A DNA stretch of 64,000 nt from Pontibacter virosus (lineage in GTDB: Bacteria > Bacteroidota > Bacteroidia > Cytophagales > Hymenobacteraceae): positions 1 to 64,000 of the forward strand of contig NZ_QEKI01000007.1 of the NCBI RefSeq assembly GCF_003096355.1, read 5' to 3'. The first letter of the stretch is position 1. Every line of letters starts with the position of its first letter. Below, one piece after another: positions 50,631-59,558 of this stretch. The position numbers were made by a program, and so were the translations under genes. Under the pieces are notes generated by a model that saw only the letters and a program-made list of their open reading frames with translations, made no database searches and had not been told where the DNA came from.

Positions 50631-53564
50631 TTAACTCAACAGATTGTCAATATCCTCTTTCGTCAGGCTCTTGATGACGTTCTCGTCAGTGCTGATCAAG
50701 TCGGTTACGAGTTGAATCTTGCGGTTCTGCAGTGCCAGGATTTTCTCCTCTACGGTGTCTTTGGTGATGAACTTGTAGGTGAAGACCTTGTTCTGCTGCC
50801 CGATTCGGTGGGCTCGGTCTACGGCCTGCGCCTCTACAGCAGGGTTCCACCACGGATCCAGAATAAACACATAGTCTGCGGCGGTCAGGTTAAGGCCTAC
50901 GCCACCAGCTTTCATCGAGATCAGAAACACCTGTATGTTCGGATCATTCTGGAACAGCTCTACCTGCTGCTGCCTGTTCTTGGTATTACCGTCCAGGTAA
51001 GCATAAGTGATTTCCTTCTCATCAAGCGCCTGCCGAATGATTTCCAGGTGTTTCACGAACTGACTGAATATAAGCACTTTATGACCTTTCGCCACAATGC
51101 TCTTCGTCATACGCATCACCTCTTTCAGCTTGCCCGACTCGCCTTCATAGTTTGGGTCAGTCATGAAAGGGTGGTTGGCTATCTGGCGGAGCTTCATCAA
51201 ACCCTGTAGGAGCACAAACTGCGTGTTGCCCGGCCCCTTTTCCTCCAGACTGGTTAAGATCTTGTTGCGGTAATACGACTTGGTCTCTTCGTAGGCGTGC
51301 TCCTGCTCCTCTGTCATCTTACAGAAGGTAGTGTGCTCTATCTTAGGCGGCAACTCACGCGCCACCTGCGACTTGTGCCTGCGCAGTATAAAAGGTTTGA
51401 TCAACGCATGAAGCCGGCGGGTCTTGTGCTCGTCTTTCTGTTTCTCAATTGGCTTTAAGAACTCTTTCCGGAAGAAATGCTGGTTGCCAAGCAAACCCGG
51501 GTTGATGAACGACATCTGCGACCAGAGGTCCATGGTGCTGTTCTCAACCGGCGTGCCAGTTAAGATCAGGCGGTGGCGCGACTTCAGGGAACGAACTGCT
51601 TTTGAGGTATTGGAATCCGGGTTTTTGATGGCCTGCGACTCGTCCAGGATGATGTAGTCGAAGTAGTAGGTCTTGAGCAGTTCTGTATCCAGGCGCACAA
51701 TGCCATAGGAGGTTAGCACCAAATCATAATCCTTGAACTGCTCCACGTTCTTGTCGCGGTAGGTGCCGGTGTAGGTGAGGATGCGTAACTCTGGGGTGAA
51801 CTTCTGCGCCTCGTTCAGCCAATTGTAAATAAGCGAGGTAGGCATCACAAGCAAGGTAGCCGATTCTGCCCCGTTTTCCTTGCGGTGCTGCAGCATGGCC
51901 AGCGTCTGCACGGTCTTGCCCAAGCCCATGTCATCGGCCAGGCAGCCTCCAAACTTAAAGTCCTTCACGAAGTGCAGCCAGTTGTAACCCGCTTTTTGGT
52001 AAGGGCGCAACTCGCCCTGGAAGCCTGCCGGCAGCGGCTTGTCTTCTATGGCATCGAACTCACGCAGTTTCTCCAGCTTACGCGTCATGGTTACCTGCGC
52101 CAGGTTACCGTTTTGCAGGTCGTTTACGAGCGCCATGTGGTGCTTGCGCAGCGTCAACTGGTGCTCACCCTCAGAAAAAGCAAACAGCTCGATATACTGC
52201 GTAAACCACTCTTCCGGTATAATGGCCACCTGCCCGTTCGGTAGCAGGTATTCATTATTGCGGGTAAGGATGTGGTTTTTGAGCTTGATAAATGGCACCT
52301 CGAACTCACCGAAGCGAACAGTACCGTAAATGTCGAACCAGTCGTTGTTTTCGGTTATACCTACATTAACAGAGATGTCGCCAATAAAGTAATTCTTCCC
52401 GCTTTTCTCCGATTGCTCCACCGTGAAACCAAGTTCCTCCAGCGCCTGCAGGTTATGGTTAAGCCACGAAAAGGCTGCGCTCTTGTCCAGCACCGCCTGT
52501 CCGTTCTTCACCTCCAGTTCGCGCTTGGCAAGCTCTTTCACATATTGCTTTTCATATACCGCATCGCGTATCAGCTTATGGAAGATATAAGACTCCTCTG
52601 TCTTTTCCATACTCACACTAATGCGCTTGGCGTCCTGTGCCTCCACCATGTGGTCGCCATACCTGAATGACAGGTTAAAAAGTATTTTGTCAGCTACGGC
52701 AGCCTTATCGGCCTTGCTCGCCTCGCTGCCACCGTTGCTCAGCAGTGCAGACACGTTGGTTGCCTTGACTTCGGAGAAGTTCAGGTGCGGTTTCGGTCGG
52801 AATTGCTGCGGCTTAATCTCAAACCCATTTGGCTTCACGTCGAAGGACTCTACCAGTGAGGTCACAAATTTACGGTAGTAGCTTTCCTCTACCGAACGCG
52901 GAATCAGGATAAACTTCTTATTCAGGAAGGGTTGCAGCTTTTTACCGTCTATGCCGCTCTCGAAACTGTATACCACGCCATCCAGCAACAGCCAGGCCGG
53001 CTCGTAGCAAATCAGGGCTGCATTGCGGTACTGGAAGTTTAACTTCTCGCCCTTGTACCTGACGGTAGGGTAATAATGGGTATTGTCTTCGTTCCGATGC
53101 AAGTGGAAGCGCACTGTTGCTTTATCGTCCGCTACCTGAATCTCTTTCCAAGTGGGATCGCCGTCCTTGCCCATTATAAACGTGCGACGGTTCCGGAGCA
53201 TTTCCAGAATCTTGTTCATGCGCACCTGTATGTAGTGGCTAATCGCCTCCTGCATGTTTTTATCGCCCTTTTCAGAGTCGTATACCTTCAGGAAGAAATC
53301 AACCGGAGAAAGCTTCTTGTTCGAGAACTTCTTTAGAACAGCGTCCTGCTGTATCTGATCGATCAGGTCGATCAGTTTAAAATCCTGGGCGTCGAGGCGA
53401 GCGGAGAATTCGTCGGCGTTTTTGGCAGAAATATTCTGGTGCTGTAAAGTCAGCTGCCCCTTGGTATTAATCTGCACCACAAAAGATTCGAACAGGTATC
53501 CCAGGTACTCGTGCTCAAACAGCGAGTAAATTACCTGAAACGGCTGTGTGGTGTATACTTTCAT
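50631..53564 (-). CDS. SNF2-family DEAD/DEAH-type ATPase (helicase-like)
   Basis: 977 residues. The N-terminal half (to about 520) is a variable region with beta-rich blocks. The SNF2 ATPase core follows: GGCLADDMGLGKTVQTLAML (Walker A), YIILDESQAIKNP (motif II, DESQ), LILTGTPVENS, then the second RecA domain KVLIFSQFVKHLEI, LDGNTKNRQQQVELFQ, FLISMKAGGVGLNLTAADYVFILDPWWNPAVEAQAVDRAHRIGQ. A DNA translocase or nucleoprotein remodeller. It lies in core sequence with no defence partners, so a housekeeping role in transcription or repair is more likely. Confidence 0.92.
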   Translation of the reverse strand: MKVYTTQPFQVIYSLFEHEYLGYLFESFVVQINTKGQLTLQHQNISAKNADEFSARLDAQDFKLIDLIDQIQQDAVLKKFSNKKLSPVDFFLKVYDSEKGDKNMQEAISHYIQVRMNKILEMLRNRRTFIMGKDGDPTWKEIQVADDKATVRFHLHRNEDNTHYYPTVRYKGEKLNFQYRNAALICYEPAWLLLDGVVYSFESGIDGKKLQPFLNKKFILIPRSVEESYYRKFVTSLVESFDVKPNGFEIKPQQFRPKPHLNFSEVKATNVSALLSNGGSEASKADKAAVADKILFNLSFRYGDHMVEAQDAKRISVSMEKTEESYIFHKLIRDAVYEKQYVKELAKRELEVKNGQAVLDKSAAFSWLNHNLQALEELGFTVEQSEKSGKNYFIGDISVNVGITENNDWFDIYGTVRFGEFEVPFIKLKNHILTRNNEYLLPNGQVAIIPEEWFTQYIELFAFSEGEHQLTLRKHHMALVNDLQNGNLAQVTMTRKLEKLREFDAIEDKPLPAGFQGELRPYQKAGYNWLHFVKDFKFGGCLADDMGLGKTVQTLAMLQHRKENGAESATLLVMPTSLIYNWLNEAQKFTPELRILTYTGTYRDKNVEQFKDYDLVLTSYGIVRLDTELLKTYYFDYIILDESQAIKNPDSNTSKAVRSLKSRHRLILTGTPVENSTMDLWSQMSFINPGLLGNQHFFRKEFLKPIEKQKDEHKTRRLHALIKPFILRRHKSQVARELPPKIEHTTFCKMTEEQEHAYEETKSYYRNKILTSLEEKGPGNTQFVLLQGLMKLRQIANHPFMTDPNYEGESGKLKEVMRMTKSIVAKGHKVLIFSQFVKHLEIIRQALDEKEITYAYLDGNTKNRQQQVELFQNDPNIQVFLISMKAGGVGLNLTAADYVFILDPWWNPAVEAQAVDRAHRIGQQNKVFTYKFITKDTVEEKILALQNRKIQLVTDLISTDENVIKSLTKEDIDNLLS

Positions 53565-53744
53565 ACAGGTACAATTTTAGGACTTCAAATTTACCCCTAA
53601 AACTCCTGATTTCCTACCTTAAACTCTTGAAATTACCGCTGCGAATCAAAATATTTTTATATTTTCAGTGTTAAATCAATCACTCTAATACATTAAAGAC
53701 TTTTAATCTCAATATATAGAATTTTCAATATGCTTATATATTAT

Positions 53745-53993
53745 TTAAAGTTCTTCTGCCAGCTTTATCAGTCTTTTAACTGCCTCTAACTCATCAGCTT
53801 GCACTAGTCTTACAGCACTTCCCTGAATCAGAAAGACACCTTGAGTCAAATGCAAGGCACCATATATGGGTAGGTATACACCGTTTGCGCTGAACCATAC
53901 CTGTATCTCATTGTTGTAAGTAGCTAAGTCTATCTTGCCGCATACTTGCTGGCTAGAGGAAGTAAAGGGTGAACAGGAGCAGGAGGGCAGGCA
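53745..53993 (-). pseudogene. Unstarted open frame with protein-like sequence
   Basis: Reading from 53993 to the stop TAA at 53745-53747 gives an open frame that begins LTTCLPSCSCSPFTSSSQQV and continues with KIDLATYNNEIQVWF, GVYLPIYGALHLTQGVFLIQG and ADELEAVKRLIKLAEEL. The later part looks like a genuine small beta-alpha protein. There is no ATG, GTG or TTG before the conserved-looking part. It may be a gene remnant, a gene with an unusual start, or a frameshifted gene after the LolC/E gene. The rest of 53565-54009 has no gene. Confidence 0.35.
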
Positions 53994-54009
53994 GGTCGTC
54001 AGCTATACC

Positions 54010-55233
54010 TTACAGGTTGTCGCGCACGGACATGGCAGCGGCTTTGCGGGCGGGGCGTATAGATACCAGCATGGTGATGATCACAATGGCGGCACCCGTC
54101 AGCACAAAGTCCATCAATACAAGCTTGACAGGGTAGGAGTCGACAACAGAGGTGGCCATACCCATCGAGACGATGCCGAACGTCTGCTGCAGGTTTGCAA
54201 TCAGCATGCCCAGTGACAGTCCATAAGAGGCCCCGATAAAGGCGACCAACGCGCCTTCAAATAAAAATATGTTGCGGATCTGCTCTTTTGTAGCGCCCAT
54301 CGAGGCAAGCACCGCTATGTCTTTCTTCTTGTCAATCACCAGCATGGAGAGGGAGAAGAAGATATTGAGGGAGGCGATGAGCAGAATAAAAGTAAAGGTG
54401 ATGAACACAAAGAGCTTCTCGACTTTCACGGCACGCAGCAGACTTGTGTGCTGTTCGTCGCTGTTCTGCACCAGAAAACCGTCCCCCAACACCTTCTGCA
54501 AAGAGCGCTTTACACTTTCGATGCGATGGCCGGCATCCACTTTGATCTCGATGGCTGTACGCCGCCGACCGTATTCCATAAGCTCCTCCGCAAACTGGAT
54601 CGGCACAAACACATAGGCATCGTCATACTGCCGCTCGATGGCAAACACCCCACCGGGTGTTATCTGCAGTGACTTGAAAGCACCTTCGGGGTTGAGCGGA
54701 TTGAACTTTGTATTGCGCGGATACATGAACTGCATGTACGTGAACTCGTTGCTCGTCCTGATGGATAACTGATACTGCACACCCCGCCCCACCAAGGCAT
54801 AGTAATTATCGTTGGCATACAGGTTATAATGGCCTTCCACTACCGAGGAGCCGATCTTGTTCTGTTCAAAGAAGTTCTCGCTCACGCCCTTTACCTTTAC
54901 CACCATCTGGCGGTCGTTGTAGCGTAGCAGCGCATTGTCTTCTATCACCTCGGTTACGAGCGCCACCCCCGGCGTGCGGCGTATACGGTTCATAAATTCC
55001 GTATCCGTTTCAAAAGACTTGCCTTCGACAGACGAAATTTTCAGGTTAGGGTCAAAGCTGGTATAAATGGTGCGAATGAGATCCTCGAGGCCGTTGAATA
55101 CCGACAGCACAATAACAAGCGCCGCTGTACCCACTGCCACCCCAATCATGGCAATATTGGAGATAATACTGATGATGTTCCTCTTCTTCTTAGAGAAAAA
55201 ATAACGCTTCGCTATGAGATAAGGGACGTTCAT
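54010..55233 (-). CDS. LolC/LolE-type ABC transporter permease
   Basis: 407 residues. FtsX-type permease: first membrane segment near 25-50 after a basic N-terminus (KRYFFSKKKRNIISIISNIAMIGVAVGTAALVIVLSVFNG, split here for length), a periplasmic domain about 50-270, then three segments near the C-terminus, with the coupling region LVIDKKKDIAVLASMGATKEQ. It should extract lipoproteins from the inner membrane with an ATPase (LolD) encoded elsewhere. It follows rbfA and a methyltransferase on the minus strand. Confidence 0.9.
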   Translation of the reverse strand: MNVPYLIAKRYFFSKKKRNIISIISNIAMIGVAVGTAALVIVLSVFNGLEDLIRTIYTSFDPNLKISSVEGKSFETDTEFMNRIRRTPGVALVTEVIEDNALLRYNDRQMVVKVKGVSENFFEQNKIGSSVVEGHYNLYANDNYYALVGRGVQYQLSIRTSNEFTYMQFMYPRNTKFNPLNPEGAFKSLQITPGGVFAIERQYDDAYVFVPIQFAEELMEYGRRRTAIEIKVDAGHRIESVKRSLQKVLGDGFLVQNSDEQHTSLLRAVKVEKLFVFITFTFILLIASLNIFFSLSMLVIDKKKDIAVLASMGATKEQIRNIFLFEGALVAFIGASYGLSLGMLIANLQQTFGIVSMGMATSVVDSYPVKLVLMDFVLTGAAIVIITMLVSIRPARKAAAMSVRDNL

Positions 55234-55262
55234 TTAGCAGGTCTGGGCGCTTAGGCTAAAGG

Positions 55263-55311
55263 TTGATTGTTGATTGTTGATTGTTGATTGTTGATTGTTG
55301 ATTGTTGATTG
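55263..55311. repeat. Tandem repeat (TTGATTG) x 7
   Basis: Exactly seven perfect copies of the seven-base unit TTGATTG, followed by TTTT, 30 bases upstream of the LolC/E start. The copy number may change by slippage and alter promoter spacing. Confidence 0.9.
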
Positions 55312-55454
55312 TTTTACAAAAAAATTTCCAGCTCCAGCTATTTTCAGAATACTTGGCCTGGTGCTAACCTTCCTCCTGCTATACCTATTCAAAAAGTTTA
55401 GCAGCTACACAGTTATATCACAACTTCCACATCAACTTAATCATTGTATTGAGT

Positions 55455-55491
55455 CAACAATTTAACAATTAAGCCATCAACAATTCAATTT
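55455..55491. repeat. Dispersed TTGTTAAATTG-type element, site 7
   Basis: CAACAATTTAACAATTAAG followed by CATCAACAATTCAATT, overlapping the end of the methyltransferase gene by two bases. Confidence 0.45.
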
Positions 55492-56299
55492 ATTTCCAGG
55501 CTTTTACGATCAAGCCCGTGCCCGAGGCGTGCTTGCCGTTTACATCAAGCCAGTTTAACACCAGGCTAATAGGAAAGGTAACCAGGTAGTAGAATGGAAG
55601 CAGGACAAAGAACGCTTTCGAAGCATTCAGCATCAGGAGCGGGTACTTCATTGACAGCCGCCAAGAAATCTGCCCTGGTTTGCCATAGGAATAGCGCGCC
55701 TCCACCTTGCTGAAGCCGGCAGAGAAAAGCTTATCCTGAATTTCCTGGATGTTATAGCCGTCGCGCACGTGCTCTTCAATGAACGAAGTTTCGTCGTCGC
55801 CATGCACATCCGAACCACCCTGGTCAGATGGGGTAGAGATCACCAGCATACCGCCCGGCACCAGCGATGCCTGAAAGTTGCGGAACACTTCCACGTCCTC
55901 CAGAATATGCTCCATCACGTCCACTGACAAGATCAGGTCATAGGTGTTTTCCTCGCGATACTGTACCAGATCGCCAATGCGAAACAGTACGTTCTGGCGC
56001 CCGATGGCCCTGAAAAAGCGGTTGCTGTCTGATATCTGCTCGTCTTTCACATCGACGGCCAGTATGCTCCACTTGCTACTCTGGCTCGAAAGCCAATAGG
56101 TATACTGTCCAAAGCCAGAGCCTGCATCCAATATGTGCTGCTCCTCGTTTTTGCGGTCGGCGGCCCACTCGCGCAGCTCTTTGTGCACGTGCCAGGCACG
56201 TAGCAGGAGCAGGTCCAGCAGGTTATAAAATACGCGGCGCAGGAAAGGGGTCTTGTTAAAAACATCGCCCAGCACGCGCTTAATCGGGTCGTACTGCAT
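55490..56299 (-). CDS. Class I SAM-dependent methyltransferase
   Basis: 269 residues. Core: HILDAGSGFGQYTYWLSSQ (motif I), ILAVDVKDEQ, YDLILSVDVMEHILEDVE, VPGGMLVISTPSDQGGSD. The C-terminus has a hydrophobic stretch (LLMLNASKAFFVLLPFYYLVTFPISLVLNW) that probably anchors it in the membrane. Substrate unknown; membrane contact suggests a lipid or glycolipid. Between rbfA (17 bases) and the repeat region. Confidence 0.85.
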   Translation of the reverse strand: MQYDPIKRVLGDVFNKTPFLRRVFYNLLDLLLLRAWHVHKELREWAADRKNEEQHILDAGSGFGQYTYWLSSQSSKWSILAVDVKDEQISDSNRFFRAIGRQNVLFRIGDLVQYREENTYDLILSVDVMEHILEDVEVFRNFQASLVPGGMLVISTPSDQGGSDVHGDDETSFIEEHVRDGYNIQEIQDKLFSAGFSKVEARYSYGKPGQISWRLSMKYPLLMLNASKAFFVLLPFYYLVTFPISLVLNWLDVNGKHASGTGLIVKAWK

Positions 56300-56316
56300 A
56301 AGGGTGTTGCTGCTTC

Positions 56317-56712
56317 TTAGCGGGTATAGGTGTCGTCGTCCTCGTCTTCCTCAGGAGCGGGTGGTATGTCCAGGTTGGCAAAAAGCTGGTCGATCTTGGC
56401 GGAGTACTCAGCGGTATCGTCCAGGAAAAACACGAGTTCAGGTATAACACGCACCTGTTTCTTGATGCGCTGGGCCAACAGGTGGCGAATAGTCTTGGTA
56501 TTGACGCGCAACTCCTGTAGCAGCATTTCGTTGCCGTCTTTGGCGTTCATCACGCTCAGGTATACACGTGCCAGGCCCAGGTCAGGGGACATGCGAACTA
56601 CGCTCACCGATATATAGGCGCCTCCGAACAAGTGTGGCACTTCACGCTGGAAGACCTCTGCCAACTCCTTCTGAATAAGGCGCGAAAATTTCTGTTGTCT
56701 TTTACTTTCCAT
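56317..56712 (-). CDS. rbfA: Ribosome-binding factor A
   Basis: 131 residues. KH-like fold for 30S maturation. Signs: SRLIQKELAEVFQRE, GAYISVSVVRMSPDLGLARVYLSV, LRHLLAQRIKKQVRVIPELVFFLDDT, and an acidic tail (PEEDEDDD). First gene of the minus-strand run rbfA-methyltransferase; the LolC/E gene lies further down after a 256-base gap. Confidence 0.94.
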   Translation of the reverse strand: MESKRQQKFSRLIQKELAEVFQREVPHLFGGAYISVSVVRMSPDLGLARVYLSVMNAKDGNEMLLQELRVNTKTIRHLLAQRIKKQVRVIPELVFFLDDTAEYSAKIDQLFANLDIPPAPEEDEDDDTYTR

Positions 56713-56815
56713 ATTGAAGATGCAAATATCATATTAATTTCGCATTTTTACCCCAATTGTGCCGTATTCATTTCGGCTCAGGCTGGTGTATAGTTCTTTC
56801 TAACTCCGTCTTCCT

Positions 56816-58222
56816 TTGATTAGTTACTTCCGAAGCATACTGCCTTCCCGCTTATTTTTGCTGGTATTACTCTTTCTGGCTATCCGGTTGCCTCTTATCT
56901 TTTTAGGTATACCTGCCACTGCATCCGAGCTGCTTTATATGCTGGTGGGGGAGCGGATGGCAGACGGCTTTGCCATGTACCGCGAAATATACGATACCAC
57001 GGCGCCCCTTTCGGCATTCGTTTACTGGACCATAGACGTGATTGCAGGGCGCTCATACCTGAGTTACCGGCTCGTGGCTACTGCCCTGCTGCTCTTCCAG
57101 GCGGTTATGCTTAATTTTACCCTCAATCGTAATCAGGTATATGCTGGCAAAGGCTACATTCCTGCTCTGCTATACCTGCTTTTAGGTAGCATCACGTACG
57201 AGTTTGACATGCTGACACCGCTGCTGATCGGCAATACGTTTGTCATTCTGTCGCTTCCGTACATCATCACCATTTCGAGGGAGGGCTTTGAGAACAACCG
57301 CCTGTTTGTGGGAGGTTTTATGGTAGGGCTTGCGGCGCTCAGCTATCTGCCTTTAGCCCAGTTTCTGCTGGTGGCGGCATTTGGGGTTGTGCTTTTTGCA
57401 TCCAACACTTTCCGAAGCTTTCTTCTAATGCTCTGTGGCTTCGCCTTTCCCTATGCCGTGCTGGTGACTTATTACCTGTACACAAATACTACTTCTCATT
57501 TCGTAGAAATGCACCTGCTGCAGCCCTGGCAGTTTGGCATCAACCTTCTGATCCCCCCAGCGCAACTGGCACTGGCACTGGCCTTGCCTGCAGCCATTCT
57601 GCTCCTCTCACTCATCAGTACTACTTCGCTGCCGCAGCGCCTTGTGTTTCAGGGAAAGTTTCAGCAACTCATGACGGTATGGCTTGTAGTGAGCGTTATG
57701 GTATTAGTAACCCGTCCTGAGCTTTCAGTTGGTTCTTTCGTGGTCATACTCCCGCCCATAGCTTATTTCGGTGAGTTTCTGTTTACCAGCCGGATGAAGA
57801 AGTGGATTCTGAACCTGATGTTCTTTACCCTGCTAGCCGGGGTGTTGCTGATCCGTTACCGGCAGCCCCTGGGTATAGCATCCTTTGTGAAGATAGATGA
57901 CTCGCATTTACTACTTCCGAAGGGCGGTGCGAGCGGAGCGGTTAAGAACAGTTCTGTTTTGGTTTTGGGGGAAGACCTGAGTTACTATGAGCATAATAAA
58001 CTGGCAACGCCATACCTGAACTGGCAGCTCTCACAGCGCCACTTCGGCCGCCTCGACGAGTACCAGGCCGTCTATGACTTGTATCAGAATTTCCGGCAGG
58101 AGACGCCCGAATACATTGTGGACCAGGTGGGGCTTATGCCACAGCTTAAACACAAACTGCCGTCCGTTTTCGAAGGCTATGCACCCACGCAAACAGCGGC
58201 AGTCTATAAGAAAGGCCGTTAA
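56816..58222 (+). CDS. Polytopic membrane protein of unknown function
   Basis: 468 residues with about eleven membrane segments, the last 100 residues soluble. Early motif YMLVGERMADGFAMYREIYDTTAPLSAFVYW, with an acidic D-T-T pattern in the first outer loop, resembles GT-C-type glycosyltransferases, but this is weak. The frame starts with TTG at 56816; no better start is present. Single gene on the plus strand. Possible role in cell-surface glycosylation (inference). Confidence 0.65.
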   Translation: MISYFRSILPSRLFLLVLLFLAIRLPLIFLGIPATASELLYMLVGERMADGFAMYREIYDTTAPLSAFVYWTIDVIAGRSYLSYRLVATALLLFQAVMLNFTLNRNQVYAGKGYIPALLYLLLGSITYEFDMLTPLLIGNTFVILSLPYIITISREGFENNRLFVGGFMVGLAALSYLPLAQFLLVAAFGVVLFASNTFRSFLLMLCGFAFPYAVLVTYYLYTNTTSHFVEMHLLQPWQFGINLLIPPAQLALALALPAAILLLSLISTTSLPQRLVFQGKFQQLMTVWLVVSVMVLVTRPELSVGSFVVILPPIAYFGEFLFTSRMKKWILNLMFFTLLAGVLLIRYRQPLGIASFVKIDDSHLLLPKGGASGAVKNSSVLVLGEDLSYYEHNKLATPYLNWQLSQRHFGRLDEYQAVYDLYQNFRQETPEYIVDQVGLMPQLKHKLPSVFEGYAPTQTAAVYKKGR

Positions 58223-58237
58223 GCGGCTATACCTGAC

Positions 58238-58675
58238 TTAGCAAACCGGAATCTTGTCTACCCGGTTCTGGTGGCGTCCTCCTTCAAATTCTGTCTCCAG
58301 AAACACACGTGTCATATCAGCCGCTACCTCCTGCGAAACGAAGCGGGCAGGTATACAGAGGATGTTGGCGTTGTTGTGCTCCCGTGACAGTTTAGCGAGT
58401 TCTGTCTGCCAGCACAGGGCCGCTCTTATTTCCTGGTACTTGTTGGCCGTCATGGCTACACCGTTTCCACTACCGCAGATCAGGACACCAAAATCAGCCT
58501 CTTTGCTTACCACGGCCTTCGCAAGCGGGTGCACGTGATCCGGGTAGTCCACTGATGCGTCGGAGCCTGGCCCGAAATCTGTTACTTCGTGACCTGCTGC
58601 CGTCAGCTGCTCTTTTAGTAGATTTTTATAAGTAAAACCGGCATGGTCTCCGCCAATAGCTATTTTGTATCCCAT
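58238..58675 (-). CDS. rpiB: Ribose 5-phosphate isomerase B
   Basis: 145 residues, normal length. Interconverts ribose 5-phosphate and ribulose 5-phosphate in the pentose phosphate pathway. Signs: IAIGGDHAGF (Asp10, His11), DYPDHVHPLA, LICGSGNGVAMTANKY (base Cys67), EHNNANILCIPARFVS. Four bases separate it from tatC upstream, so both are one operon. Confidence 0.96.
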   Translation of the reverse strand: MGYKIAIGGDHAGFTYKNLLKEQLTAAGHEVTDFGPGSDASVDYPDHVHPLAKAVVSKEADFGVLICGSGNGVAMTANKYQEIRAALCWQTELAKLSREHNNANILCIPARFVSQEVAADMTRVFLETEFEGGRHQNRVDKIPVC

Positions 58676-58679
58676 CGTT

Positions 58680-59522
58680 TTAAGCGTTATTCTGGTTCAA
58701 TCTTTTTAAATCACGTTCAATAATTCTTCTCGACACACCAATACTTACCTCATACAAGATGACCAGCGGAAACGCTATGAGGAGTTGGCTGATCACGTCT
58801 GGAGGCGTGATTACGGCAGACACGATCAAAATAATGACAATAGCGTGCTTCCGATACATCTTCATCACTTCTGGTGAAAGTAAGCCAGCCTTAGTGAAGA
58901 AGTACACGATAACGGGCAGTTCGAACATAAGCGCACAGGCCATGCAGAGCGTTGTGAGCGTAGAGATGTAGGAAGACAGGTCAAACTCGTTGATGATTGA
59001 GGGGTCTACCTGATAGCCCGCCAGAAAGTTGATCGAAATAGGAGCAACTACATAATAGCCAAACAGCAGGCCCATGGCAAATAGTACCGATACCCAAAAT
59101 ACGGCTCCACGTGAGCTTTGCTGCTCCTGCGGGTATAGGCCAGGCTTCACAAATCGCCAGATCTCCCAAAAGGCATACGGAAAGGCCATCGCCAGGCCAA
59201 GCACCAGCGATACCATGATGTGCATGGAAAACTGGCCGCTCATCTGACGGCTTTGTATCGTAAAGCCAAGGTCTTCTATACAAAGCACTGTCGAGCCAAA
59301 GTACTGCCCAACTTCGCACATCATCCTATAGCTCAGGAAATCAGTGCGCGAGGGTGCCAATATAATATCGTGGAAAACGAAGCCCTTGGCAAGAAACGCC
59401 GCTGTAGCAAACACCAGGATGGATGCTACTGACCGTATGATGTGCCACCGCAACTCCTCCAAATGGTCCACAAAGGACATCTCCCGCTGCTGTTCCGCTC
59501 CTTCGAGGTGTGGTTGGTCCAT
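58680..59522 (-). CDS. tatC: Sec-independent protein translocase TatC
   Basis: 280 residues, six membrane segments. TatC signs: FVDHLEELRWHIIRS near 17-31 (with the conserved Glu), a PFYAFWEIWRFVKPGLYPQEQ-type loop (AFPYAFWEIWRFVKPGLY), FELPVIVYFF with the conserved Glu/Pro, and VSAVITPPDVISQ. Receptor for twin-arginine signal peptides. No tatA gene is adjacent. It has an unusually long first periplasmic loop (about 65-100), as in other Bacteroidota. Confidence 0.95.
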   Translation of the reverse strand: MDQPHLEGAEQQREMSFVDHLEELRWHIIRSVASILVFATAAFLAKGFVFHDIILAPSRTDFLSYRMMCEVGQYFGSTVLCIEDLGFTIQSRQMSGQFSMHIMVSLVLGLAMAFPYAFWEIWRFVKPGLYPQEQQSSRGAVFWVSVLFAMGLLFGYYVVAPISINFLAGYQVDPSIINEFDLSSYISTLTTLCMACALMFELPVIVYFFTKAGLLSPEVMKMYRKHAIVIILIVSAVITPPDVISQLLIAFPLVILYEVSIGVSRRIIERDLKRLNQNNA

Positions 59523-59558
59523 TAATGATGGCTTATAAATAAATTTCCAGTGATTGAA

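Noticed and set aside
50631..53564. SNF2 ATPase as part of a defence system (for example DISARM-like)
   Set aside because: No methyltransferase, nuclease or PLD partner adjoins it and it lies in core-type sequence.
55263..55311. Possible CRISPR-like array
   Set aside because: Units are seven bases with no spacers and no cas genes nearby; it is a simple tandem repeat.
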